Shown here piece by piece: positions 9,430 to 17,069 of a stretch of 64,000 nucleotides of DNA. This DNA is from Collinsella sp. AF02-46-1. Its GTDB lineage: Bacteria > Actinomycetota > Coriobacteriia > Coriobacteriales > Coriobacteriaceae. Below the pieces are notes generated by a model. The model searched no databases. It was not told where the DNA came from and saw only the letters and a program-made list of their open reading frames with translations. The DNA lies in the NCBI RefSeq assembly GCF_003465825.1, contig NZ_QSBV01000001.1, positions 186,001 through 250,000 on the forward strand. The letters are read 5' to 3'. Both the position numbers and the translations under genes were made by a program. Numbering within the stretch: position 1 is the first letter of the stretch; every line of letters starts with the position of its first letter.

Positions 9430-10575
9430 CTACATTGCCTCATGCGTCTCGTATACGTGCGCATCGGCCTTGGACGCCTCGGACAGGCCGTCGTTGATCT
9501 TGGCACACAGGTCGCAGGTGGAGCAGGCGTCGAGCTGCTCCTTGGTGACGCGGCCCTCCTCATAATCACGAACGACCTTGAGCTCGTGCATGTCGTAGGG
9601 CCTCTTGGTGAAAAGGCCCTTCACCTTGTGCTTGAGCACCCACCAGCCGGGCTTCCAGATGTACTTGTGCATGGCTGGGCTCACCGAGCCGATCATCCAG
9701 CAGTTGCGGTCGCAGTGGCGAACCTTCGCGCGGACCTTCTCGGCCTGCTCGGAGTTCCAGAGCTCGTCCCAGGACTCCTCGTTGAGGTTGCCCATAACCT
9801 CCTTGTCCTTGGTGCCGTTGCAGGGCATGACGTCGCCGTAGGGGTCGATGAAGAAGGTGTCGAACGCCATGTCGCAAGGCAGCAGGCGCGGCTGGCCGTA
9901 GATGTAGTTGATGAGGCCGTGGTTGAAGTAGGCACGGAACCACTTCTTGGGGCTGTTGGACCTTAGCAGATCGTTGACCAGGTCCTCGAAGTTCTTGGCC
10001 ACCATGGGGCGGTCGTGGATGATGTTCTTTGCCTCGACGAAGTAGAAGCTGTTGTGCAGCGACGCCGTGGCGAACTCCATGCCCAGCTCGTCGGAGATCT
10101 TATAGAGGGGCACCAGGTCGGGTGCGTTGAGGTCCTGGACCGTCATGCCGAAGCCCACGTCGGGGTGCTTGAGCTCGACGAGCTTCTTGAGCGTGGCGTA
10201 GCCGCGGTTGTATCCGTTATCCAGGCCGCGGATCTTGTCGTTGGTCTGCTGCAGGCCCTCGATGGAGATGCGGATGCCGACGTTGGGGAACTCCTCGCAC
10301 AGGTCGATGATGCGGTCGGTGAAGAAGCCGTTGGTGGAGATGACGATGCGGTCGGACTTCTTGTAGAGCTCGCGCACGATGTCCTTGAGGTCCTGGCGGA
10401 TGAAGGGCTCGCCGCCGGTGATGTTGGTGAAGTACATCTTGGGGAGCTTCTTGATGGTCTCGATGGAGAGCTCCTCCTCCGGGCGGCTCGGAGCCTTGTA
10501 GCGGTTGCACATGGTGCAGCGCGCGTTGCAGCGGTAGGTGACGATGACGGTACCGTTGAGTTTCTTTTCGGCCAT
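9430..10575 (-). CDS. Radical SAM/SPASM domain protein of the capsule operon
   Basis: A protein of 381 residues. TYRCNARCTMCNRY carries the CX3CX2C radical-SAM cluster ligands, followed by NITGGEPFIRQDL (SAM binding). The C-terminal half has cysteines typical of a SPASM or twitch auxiliary-cluster region: LPCDMAF, VMPCNGT, HCDRNCW and CSTCDLC. SPASM proteins often modify peptides or act as dehydrogenases or epimerases on small substrates; the target here is unknown. Its coding sequence is much more GC-rich than the genes on both sides. The ATG at 10575 follows AGAGGA and overlaps the end of the upstream GT4 gene by a few bases short of its stop, so the two are likely coupled. Confidence 0.87.
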   Translation of the reverse strand: MAEKKLNGTVIVTYRCNARCTMCNRYKAPSRPEEELSIETIKKLPKMYFTNITGGEPFIRQDLKDIVRELYKKSDRIVISTNGFFTDRIIDLCEEFPNVGIRISIEGLQQTNDKIRGLDNGYNRGYATLKKLVELKHPDVGFGMTVQDLNAPDLVPLYKISDELGMEFATASLHNSFYFVEAKNIIHDRPMVAKNFEDLVNDLLRSNSPKKWFRAYFNHGLINYIYGQPRLLPCDMAFDTFFIDPYGDVMPCNGTKDKEVMGNLNEESWDELWNSEQAEKVRAKVRHCDRNCWMIGSVSPAMHKYIWKPGWWVLKHKVKGLFTKRPYDMHELKVVRDYEEGRVTKEQLDACSTCDLCAKINDGLSEASKADAHVYETHEAM

Positions 10576-10580
10576 GTGGA

Positions 10581-11843
10581 TTAGTCCTCTTTCTTGGCGC
10601 ATGCAGGATCAAGAATTGCTTCAAGCTTTTCGAGATGGTTCTGCGGTGTATATTTCATTAGCACGGCATTACGACCATTCATACCCTGACGTCTGGCTTC
10701 ATCCGGATTCTCCAGGTAAAAGGCGATGGTTTTCGAAAGGGCATCAACGTCGCCCAGGGGAAGCACGGAACCAGTCTCCCCGTTCTCCACCAACTCCGGC
10801 ATGCAGCCGATATCGAAAACAACAACCGGCTTGCCATGTGCGTAGGCCTCTAGCACGGTGTTGGGCATGTTCTCAAACCAAGTCGATGGGCAGAGAACGC
10901 AAGCGGCGCCGTCAATGAGGCGCTCCTTCTCCTCGCCCTTAACGAAGCCTACGAAATCTACGCGGTCCGATATGCCGGCCTCTTCTACAGCCGTTTTAAT
11001 TGACGCAGCGTACTCGTCGTCGGTACGACCAGTGATCTTGAGCCTAACACCGCTGTTGCGCATGGCGGCATCTACGGTTAGATCAACGCCCTTTTCGGGA
11101 CTGATCCTACCAAGATAGAGTGCGTACTTTCCCGCGGCAGGACAGACCTCAGACCGAGAAGGAGCCGTAGTAAACGTCGGAACAACATTAATCTTCTCCC
11201 CTGGTACACCGGACTTCTTGAGAAGGGACGCCGTGAACGCGGAGGGGCAGACGAATGCATCCACATAATCAAACAGGCGCTTGCAGCGGTGGAATTTCAT
11301 CGACGCGATGCGTACTGCAGTTGTGGCCCTCGAGCCATGGCAGCAGGACATATCGGCAGCCTTGGAGTAATCACCGTTGATACAAGCAGTACAAACCTCC
11401 CCGTTGCAAAGGAAATCGGAACGGGGGCACATGATATTGAAATCCGAAAGCCTGTGGACAACCCTTACGCCTTCATCGTGACACGCTTTGAAGATGCTGG
11501 GAGAAAGCGCGTTAATCTGCTGCAGAACGTAAACGACGTCCGGCCTCTCGTCCTGAATGAGACGGCGGAGATTCTTATATGCCTCGCGGTTATAGAAAGC
11601 GCAGGAGAGCAAACGAGCGACGTTCTTCGGAGTCTTTTTAACGTTGTTAAAGTAGGCGTCACCCAACTCGCTCTTCCCATGGGGAAAATAGCGAGAATAT
11701 GGCGTACCCTCATTGAGCGGGCTGCGGACCGAAAACGGAATAACAGTATGACCGGCGTCTTCGAGAAGGCGCTTAACGTTGAACATATAAATCTCGGGAC
11801 CGCCCGAGACATAGTAGCGATAATTCGCCAAGATTATCTTCAT
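10581..11843 (-). CDS. Glycosyltransferase family 4
   Basis: A GT-B enzyme of 420 residues. The N-terminal domain begins MKIILANYRYYVSGGPEIYMFNVKRLLEDAGH; the C-terminal nucleotide-sugar domain has YALYLGRISPEKGVDL and the GT4 signature STWFENMPNTVLEAYAHGKPVV. A cysteine-rich insert near residue 150 (MCPRSDFLCNGEVCTACINGDYSKAADMSCC) is common in some capsule GT4 enzymes. ATG overlaps the stop of the preceding GT4 gene (ATGA), indicating coupling. It probably extends the lipid-linked glycan in the cytoplasm; donor and acceptor are unknown. Confidence 0.9.
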   Translation of the reverse strand: MKIILANYRYYVSGGPEIYMFNVKRLLEDAGHTVIPFSVRSPLNEGTPYSRYFPHGKSELGDAYFNNVKKTPKNVARLLSCAFYNREAYKNLRRLIQDERPDVVYVLQQINALSPSIFKACHDEGVRVVHRLSDFNIMCPRSDFLCNGEVCTACINGDYSKAADMSCCHGSRATTAVRIASMKFHRCKRLFDYVDAFVCPSAFTASLLKKSGVPGEKINVVPTFTTAPSRSEVCPAAGKYALYLGRISPEKGVDLTVDAAMRNSGVRLKITGRTDDEYAASIKTAVEEAGISDRVDFVGFVKGEEKERLIDGAACVLCPSTWFENMPNTVLEAYAHGKPVVVFDIGCMPELVENGETGSVLPLGDVDALSKTIAFYLENPDEARRQGMNGRNAVLMKYTPQNHLEKLEAILDPACAKKED

Positions 11844-12964
11844 CGGGCCTCTCCTTGATAAAGCTCGAGGGTCCGTTCGACGACGGAATCCCAGTCATAG
11901 TTATTTCTCACGCGCTCGCGAGCACTCTCGCCGAGCTTGTTGGCCCTTTCCGGATTATCCAGAAGGCCGCGAAGGACGCGAGTAAGCTCAGAAACGTTGC
12001 CTTTGGCAAAAGTTGCGCCGGCGCTTCCAAGAACGTCAGCGCATTCGGGCACATCGCTCGTAACGCAACATGTACCGTAGGACATGGCTTCCATAAGAGA
12101 AAGTGGCATACCTTCCACATCGGAAGGGAGCACGTAGACATATGCATTCGAATAGAGCTCGGCGAGAAGGTCACCCGTGACGAATCCAGTAAAAATAACG
12201 CGCGGGTCAGAACCAGCCCGCTTTCTAAGCTCAATCTCAAATGCATCGGTGTCAGAACCTCCGCCAGCAATGACCAAGCGCTTATCGGTATCGAGCCGAC
12301 GGAAAGCATCAACGAGCAAATCACCGCGCTTCTCGGGCACCAGTCGGCCAAGATACAAGATGTAGTCGCCACGAGATAGGCCCCAACGCTCAGCGATTAA
12401 ACTGGCATCAATACGCTCACGGATTTCCACTCCATTGTGTATGAGAGTGGCCTCACGACCGTATTCCTGCTTGAAGTAGCCCTCCGCAGACGACGACAGG
12501 ACAATCAGCTCATTCGATTGGGTTGCAGCCGCCTTCTCGCCCATCTTGATACAAGTGCTAGCAAGTCGTCCCCACTTGGCCCTCTGCCAGTCAAGACCGT
12601 GGATCGTTGCAACGGTGCGAATTCCTGCCCGACGGGCAAGGGGAAGTGGAACACAGGGCCCTTCGGCGTGGTAATGAATCACGTCAGGACGGTCCTTAAT
12701 CGCCTGTCGAGTCGCAAAATAGGACGAAGAAAGTGCAGCAAGGCCCTTCTTATCAATTGTCTTTACCGGCACAATACGAACACCGTCAGCGATGCGCTCG
12801 GAAAGGGATGTCGCCTCACCGGTCATTACGTCGGAGCCGGAGCGATCGTAACATGTAACCTCATGCCCAAGAGCAGCCATACGACGCGCCAGTTCCGTGA
12901 CAACGACTTCGACCCCACCTTCGCGAGAGCCAAACCGCTTATGCCCAATCATTGCGATTCGCAC
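11840..12964 (-). CDS. Glycosyltransferase family 4
   Basis: A GT-B enzyme of 374 residues. GHKRFGSREGGVEVVVTELARRMAALGHEVTCYDRSG is the N-terminal acceptor domain with the glycine-rich loop; YILYLGRLVPEKRGDLLVDAFRRL and LPSDVEGMPLSLMEAMSYGTCCVTSDVPEC are the donor-binding domain and the EX7E motif. It resembles rhamnosyl-type GT4 enzymes, but the donor is not determined. The GTG start at 12964 lies one base after the epimerase stop; an ATG four codons later is possible. Confidence 0.88.
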   Translation of the reverse strand: MRIAMIGHKRFGSREGGVEVVVTELARRMAALGHEVTCYDRSGSDVMTGEATSLSERIADGVRIVPVKTIDKKGLAALSSSYFATRQAIKDRPDVIHYHAEGPCVPLPLARRAGIRTVATIHGLDWQRAKWGRLASTCIKMGEKAAATQSNELIVLSSSAEGYFKQEYGREATLIHNGVEIRERIDASLIAERWGLSRGDYILYLGRLVPEKRGDLLVDAFRRLDTDKRLVIAGGGSDTDAFEIELRKRAGSDPRVIFTGFVTGDLLAELYSNAYVYVLPSDVEGMPLSLMEAMSYGTCCVTSDVPECADVLGSAGATFAKGNVSELTRVLRGLLDNPERANKLGESARERVRNNYDWDSVVERTLELYQGEAR

Positions 12965-12965
12965 G

Positions 12966-14012
12966 CTAGCAACAGCCCCCGTAATAGCGCTTATACCACT
13001 TGGCGAAGGCCCTCAGGCCGTCCTCGAGCGGCGTCGCGGGCTTGTAGCCCAGGTCGCGCTGGAGCGCCGTGGTGTCGGCGTAGGTGACGGGCACGTCGCC
13101 GGGCTGCATCGGCACGAGCTGCTTGTGGGCCTCAAAGTCGTAATCGGTGGGAAGCACGCCCTCCTCCACCAGCACGCGCTGCAGCGTGTCGACGAAGTCG
13201 AGCAGGTTCTCGGGATGAGAGTTGCCGATGTTGTAGACGCGGTGCGCGGCGAGGGGCAGCCCGTCCTCGCCCATCTTCACCTCGGGGGCGGCGTCCATGA
13301 CGCGCTTGACGCCCTCGACGATGTCGTCGACGTAGGTGAAGTCGCGGCGGCAGTCGCCCATGTTGAAAATCTTGATGGTCTCCCCGCGGCGCAGCTTCTC
13401 CGTGAAGCCGAAGTAGGCCATGTCGGGCCTGCCCATGGGGCCGTAAACCGTGAAGAAGCGCAGGCCGGTGGCCGGGATGGAGTAGAGCTTGGAGTAGGCG
13501 GCGGCCATGAGCTCGTTGGACTTCTTGGTGGCGGCGTAGAGCGACACCGGCGAGTCGACGCGGTCCTCCTCGGAGAACGGCACCTTCTTGTTGCCGCCGT
13601 AGACCGAGCTGGAGCTCGCGTAGACCAGGTGCTTGACCGGGTGGTGGCGGCAGGCCTCGAGCACGTTGAAGAAGCCGACGAGGTTGCTCTCCAGGTAGGC
13701 GCGCGGGTTCTCGATGGAGTAGCGAACGCCCGCCTGGGCGGCGAGGTTCACAACGACGTCGAAGCCGTTCTGTGCGAACAAGCGCTCGATGAGGGCGGCA
13801 TCGCACAGGTCGCCGCGCACGAAGGTGAAGCGGCCGTCTGTGTCGGCTTCGGCCAGCATGCGCAGGCGCGCGTCCTTGATGCCGGGGTCGTAGTAGCTGT
13901 TGAGGTTGTCGAGTCCGACGATGGCGTCATCGGTTTCCTCGATCAGCTTCTTGACGAGGAACGCACCGATGAACCCGGCGGCTCCTGTGACGAGGACTTT
14001 TCTATTTGCCAT
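12966..14012 (-). CDS. UDP-glucuronate 4-epimerase-like NAD-dependent epimerase
   Basis: A short-chain dehydrogenase/epimerase of 348 residues. VLVTGAAGFIGAFLVKKL binds NAD; catalytic residues are Ser/Thr in YASSSSVYG and the YxxxK pair in SLYAATKKSNELMA. NLAAQAGVRYSIENPRAYLESNLVGF and GPMGRPDMAYFGFTEKLRRGE are typical of UDP-glucuronate 4-epimerases, which make UDP-galacturonate. It follows ugd directly, so the two together would supply UDP-GlcA and UDP-GalA for the polymer. AGGTGG precedes the ATG. Confidence 0.88.
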   Translation of the reverse strand: MANRKVLVTGAAGFIGAFLVKKLIEETDDAIVGLDNLNSYYDPGIKDARLRMLAEADTDGRFTFVRGDLCDAALIERLFAQNGFDVVVNLAAQAGVRYSIENPRAYLESNLVGFFNVLEACRHHPVKHLVYASSSSVYGGNKKVPFSEEDRVDSPVSLYAATKKSNELMAAAYSKLYSIPATGLRFFTVYGPMGRPDMAYFGFTEKLRRGETIKIFNMGDCRRDFTYVDDIVEGVKRVMDAAPEVKMGEDGLPLAAHRVYNIGNSHPENLLDFVDTLQRVLVEEGVLPTDYDFEAHKQLVPMQPGDVPVTYADTTALQRDLGYKPATPLEDGLRAFAKWYKRYYGGCC

Positions 14013-14021
14013 TCATACCAC

Positions 14022-15281
14022 CTAGTCTCGTTTGAACAAGTCGCGTGAATAGACCTTGTCAGCCACGTCCGCGAGCTCGTCGCTCCAGCGGTTCGCGACG
14101 ATCACGTCGCAGCCGGCCTTGAAGGCCTCCAGGTCGTGGGTCACTTCGGAGCCGAAGAACTCCGGCGCGTCCAGCGTGGGCTCGTAGACCACCACGGGCA
14201 CGCCCTTGGCCTTCACGCGCTTCATGACGCCCTGGATGGAGCTCGCGCGGAAGTTGTCGGAGTTGGACTTCATCGTCAGGCGGTAGACGCCAACGACCGG
14301 CTTCGGCTTGCCCTCGTACACGCGGTCCCACACCATCTGCAGCACCTCGTCGGCGACGAAGTCCTTGCGCGTGCGGTTGGCCTCCACGATGGCCTCGATC
14401 AGGTTCTGGGGCACGTCCTTGTAGTTGGCGAGCAGCTGCTTGGTGTCCTTGGGCAGGCAGTAGCCGCCGTAGCCGAAGCTGGGGTTGTTGTAGTGGCTGC
14501 CGATGCGCGGCTCCAGGCAGACGCCGTCGATGACGTCGCGGGTGTTGAGCCCGCGGACCTCGCAGTAGGTGTCGAGCTCGTTGAAGTAGGCGACGCGAAG
14601 CGCCAGGTAGGTGTTGGCGAACAGCTTCACGGCCTCGGCTTCGGTGGTGCCCAGCACGAGCTCCGGGATGCCCTTGGTGCCGTCGGCGTTCACGCGCTCC
14701 AGCTCGGCGGGGTCGGCGCCCTGTGCGAGCAGGCCGGCGAACTTCTCGGCGGCTATAACGGCCTCAGCGTCATCCTTCGGCGCGCCCACCACGATGCGGC
14801 TGGGGTGCAGGTTGTCGTAGAGCGCCCTGCTCTCTCGCAGGAACTCGGGGCTGAAGAAGATCTTGCTGTCGCCCAGCCTATCGCGAAGCCCCGCGGTGTA
14901 GCCCACGGGGATCGTCGACTTGATGACGATCCAGGCGTCCGGATTCACCGAGCGCACTGCGGCGATGGCGGCCTCGACGGAGCTCGTGTCGAAGAAGTTC
15001 CTGTCCGAGTCGTAGTTGGTGGGCGTGGCGATGACGGCGTAGTCGGCGCCCGTGTAGGCCTCCGCCACGTCGACGGTGGCGTGCAGGTCGAGCTTTCGCT
15101 CCCCCGCCTTTGCCTCCGCCAGGAAGCGCTCGATCTCGTCGTCCTGGATGGGCGACTGGTAGCTGTTGATCTTCTCGACCTTCTCGGGCACGATGTCCAG
15201 CGCGTGGACCTCGTTGTGCTGCGAGAGCAGGACGGCGAGGGACAGGCCGACGTAGCCGGTGCCGGCGACGGCAATCTTCAT
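14022..15281 (-). CDS. ugd: UDP-glucose 6-dehydrogenase
   Basis: Oxidises UDP-glucose to UDP-glucuronate with two [28 protein letters not shown] is the N-terminal Rossmann motif; catalytic cysteine lies in [18 protein letters not shown] and the lysine/Asn active-site segment in [23 protein letters not shown]. Of 419 residues, normal for the family. The ATG at 15281 has GGAGAA six bases upstream. An in-frame ATG at 15320 overlaps the stop of the sugar transferase and would add 13 residues before the Rossmann start, which is less likely. It feeds the following epimerase and probably a uronic-acid-containing capsule. Confidence 0.93.
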   Translation of the reverse strand: MKIAVAGTGYVGLSLAVLLSQHNEVHALDIVPEKVEKINSYQSPIQDDEIERFLAEAKAGERKLDLHATVDVAEAYTGADYAVIATPTNYDSDRNFFDTSSVEAAIAAVRSVNPDAWIVIKSTIPVGYTAGLRDRLGDSKIFFSPEFLRESRALYDNLHPSRIVVGAPKDDAEAVIAAEKFAGLLAQGADPAELERVNADGTKGIPELVLGTTEAEAVKLFANTYLALRVAYFNELDTYCEVRGLNTRDVIDGVCLEPRIGSHYNNPSFGYGGYCLPKDTKQLLANYKDVPQNLIEAIVEANRTRKDFVADEVLQMVWDRVYEGKPKPVVGVYRLTMKSNSDNFRASSIQGVMKRVKAKGVPVVVYEPTLDAPEFFGSEVTHDLEAFKAGCDVIVANRWSDELADVADKVYSRDLFKRD

Positions 15282-15319
15282 TTTCTTCTCCGATTCGAAT
15301 CGAGCATTAGAGTTAGGCA

Positions 15320-16069
15320 TTAGTACGCATCGCTTCCGTTGAAGACCTCAAGAACCGTGAGGAGGACGATCTTGAGGTCCATGACGATTCCGCGCTTGGC
15401 TATGTACTCGAGATCACGGCGGACCATGCCGTCGAACCCGGTGGAGTTTCGCTCCGTCACCTGCCAGAGCCCCGTAATACCTGGCTTCACTGCTAGCCTC
15501 TGCAAGTCGTACTCGGTGTACTCAGCGACCTCGTTGGGCAGCGGCGGGCGCGGGCCTACCACGGACATCTGGCCCAGGAACACGTTCAGGAACTGCGGGA
15601 ACTCGTCGATGGAATGCTTGCGGATGAACTTGCCGATCCTGGTGACGCGCGGGTCCTCCTTCATCTTGAACATGGCGCCGGCGATCTCGTTCTGCTCCTT
15701 GAGCTCGGCGAGGCGCTCGTCGGCGTCCTTGTACATGGAGCGGAACTTCCACATGCGGAAGGTTGATAGGCTGCCGTCTGGGCGGGTCTGACCAACGCGG
15801 ATCTGGCTGTAGAAGGGGCTGCCCTCGCTCTCCATGCGGATGGCCGCCGCCAGCACCAAGCTGGGGATCGCGATAACGACGAGCACGGCACCGCTGAACA
15901 CGATGTCGAACGCGCGCTTGACGGTGCGGTAGGCTAGGCGCGAGCGATCCCAGTCCATGATGGATTGCATAGCGTTGTAGCGGCCGACGCCCTCACGCCG
16001 GTCCATGGCCTGAGCAATCAGCGCCGCCCCCACGGGCGCATTTGTCTCTGTTACTTCTTTAGCAGCCAC
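15320..16069 (-). CDS. Initiating sugar transferase (polyprenyl glycosylphosphotransferase, WbaP/WcaJ type)
   Basis: A protein of 249 residues with one N-terminal hydrophobic hairpin ([24 protein letters not shown]) and the bacterial sugar-transferase domain: [38 protein letters not shown] and [14 protein letters not shown]. These enzymes transfer a sugar-1-phosphate to undecaprenyl phosphate, the committing step of capsule synthesis. The start is GTG at 16069. The 3' arm of the hairpin at 16082-16099 contains AGGA, 14 bases upstream of the GTG, so folding of that hairpin could also affect translation. It is the first biosynthetic gene of the operon, directly after loaP. Confidence 0.92.
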   Translation of the reverse strand: MAAKEVTETNAPVGAALIAQAMDRREGVGRYNAMQSIMDWDRSRLAYRTVKRAFDIVFSGAVLVVIAIPSLVLAAAIRMESEGSPFYSQIRVGQTRPDGSLSTFRMWKFRSMYKDADERLAELKEQNEIAGAMFKMKEDPRVTRIGKFIRKHSIDEFPQFLNVFLGQMSVVGPRPPLPNEVAEYTEYDLQRLAVKPGITGLWQVTERNSTGFDGMVRRDLEYIAKRGIVMDLKIVLLTVLEVFNGSDAY

Positions 16070-16081
16070 AATAAAACTTAC

Positions 16082-16099
16082 GTTCCTGTCCCCAGGAAC
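16082..16099 (-). promoter_or_regulatory. Short RNA hairpin between loaP and the first biosynthetic gene
   Basis: In the minus-strand transcript the sequence is GUUCCUG-GGGA-CAGGAAC, a perfect 7-bp stem with a GGGA tetraloop, preceded by a run of G (from + bases 16100-16107) and followed a few bases later by UUUUAUU. LoaP proteins are known to recognise a small hairpin in the leader of their target operon. The position, right after the NusG paralogue and before the long operon, fits such a site. It could also act as a weak terminator. Confidence 0.55.
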
Positions 16100-16152
16100 C
16101 CCCCCCCATCTATGAATCCAAAATCAAGTAATTTGCCGGCGCAACGTCTCCC

Positions 16153-16743
16153 TTACGTTTTGCTGGGCACGTCTAACGGAAGCAGCTCCCTAAATGTGGA
16201 GTCACCCTCGCCCACGTCTACCAGGCACCAGCGCTTATGACGGTCTATCTTCTTTACACGGGCCTCTTGCCCCACCAAGGGCCCCTGTTCTATGTGCAAC
16301 ACGCCGTCTTCTATGCGCGCGACGCTGTTGCGCACCACGCCGTCGTCGTCCAGAACGCTGCGGTACCAGTCCTGTGCGTCGTCCGGCATGGGCATGTACG
16401 CCCGCTCCCTACTGCCGGCGATGCGGCAGCCAAAGCTCAGCTGGGCCAAAGCCCTATCGAGCACAGCGGCATCGTGCGTGGCGACGAAGAAATATTCCTT
16501 GTACATGGGTTTGGTTTGGAGCGACCATGCGCCGTCCCGCTTAAACCAGAACTCCTTTTGCATCACAAAAGCGTCCTGCATCAGCTCGTGCGGGATAATG
16601 CAGCGGACCTTTTCGCAGGTCTCGCGCTCTTTTCCATGGGGGGTGTGGACCAGATACCAGCGAACGCGGCCGTGCTGGCTGTTGGTAGTGGCGCCGTTAA
16701 ATGCGCCCGGCAGCTGTTCTTGGCGCCGTGCCGTCTGTTCCAT
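16153..16743 (-). CDS. loaP: NusG-family processive antiterminator (LoaP type)
   Basis: A protein of 196 residues with an N-terminal NGN-like domain (RVRWYLVHTPHGKERETCEKVRCIIPHELMQDAFVMQKEF) and a C-terminal KOW-like segment (EQGPLVGQEARVKKIDRHKRWCLVDV). Specialised NusG paralogues of this kind (LoaP, UpxY, RfaH) bind RNA polymerase and suppress termination across long polysaccharide operons. It is the first gene of an operon of about 15 kb, as expected. The ATG at 16743 follows GAGGGGG; an upstream GTG (16776) lacks this support. Its promoter region carries the inverted repeat described at 16835-16955. Confidence 0.85.
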   Translation of the reverse strand: MEQTARRQEQLPGAFNGATTNSQHGRVRWYLVHTPHGKERETCEKVRCIIPHELMQDAFVMQKEFWFKRDGAWSLQTKPMYKEYFFVATHDAAVLDRALAQLSFGCRIAGSRERAYMPMPDDAQDWYRSVLDDDGVVRNSVARIEDGVLHIEQGPLVGQEARVKKIDRHKRWCLVDVGEGDSTFRELLPLDVPSKT

Positions 16744-16834
16744 GTTCTCGCCCCCTCTTTTGGCTTTGCGATGCACGCAAATGCAGGGGCGTTTAGAACA
16801 GGCTTCTCGCTCGCAGCTAGGCGCAGTCGCAAAA

Positions 16835-16955
16835 GTACAGGTTTTTGTATCTTTCGACAGACGACATTATACGAGCAATTAATCAGCGTTTACCCAGATT
16901 ACGCAAAATGTACTGCTAGTAGGTACATCTCCATACCCCTCTACAAAAACCTGTA
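16835..16955. repeat. 15-bp inverted repeat flanking the loaP promoter (candidate invertible segment)
   Basis: GTACAGGTTTTTGTA (16835-16849) and its exact reverse complement TACAAAAACCTGTAC (16941-16955) enclose 91 bases. The enclosed segment contains TATAAT on the minus strand (16866-16871) pointing to loaP, and an inner ATGTAC/GTACAT repeat (16908-16913 and 16922-16927). This is the layout of phase-variable invertible promoters, although no recombinase gene is present in the window. Confidence 0.6.
16866..16871 (-). promoter_or_regulatory. Predicted -10 element of the loaP-capsule operon
   Basis: A perfect TATAAT on the minus strand, about 125 bases upstream of the loaP start. No good TTGACA match lies 16-18 bases upstream, so the promoter may depend on an activator. 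It is located inside the candidate invertible segment and, in the orientation given, drives loaP. Confidence 0.5.
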
Positions 16956-16970
16956 CCTTTTTGTGCAATA

Positions 16971-16999
16971 AGAAAAGCCGCTCAACCAGCGGCTTTTCT
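16971..16999. terminator. Bidirectional terminator hairpin
   Basis: AAAAGCCGCT-CAACC-AGCGGCTTTT forms a strong stem with A/T tracts on both sides. It lies between thrS and the loaP promoter and insulates the capsule operon from thrS. Confidence 0.8.
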
Positions 17000-17010
17000 T
17001 ATTTGGGCAT

Positions 17011-17048
17011 GAAAAAAGGCGACCGACCTATGCGGACGGTCGCCTTTG
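17011..17048 (-). terminator. thrS terminator
   Basis: GGCGACCG pairs with CGGTCGCC; on the minus strand the stem is followed by six T. It begins about 22 bases after the thrS stop. Confidence 0.88.
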
Positions 17049-17069
17049 TTAATTGTTGTGAAGCTTGCC

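Noticed and set aside
12897..14048. Long plus-strand reading frame opposite the epimerase and GT4 genes
   Set aside because: It is antisense to clearly conserved genes; its Val/Leu/Gly/His-rich text is typical of the complement of GC-rich coding sequence.
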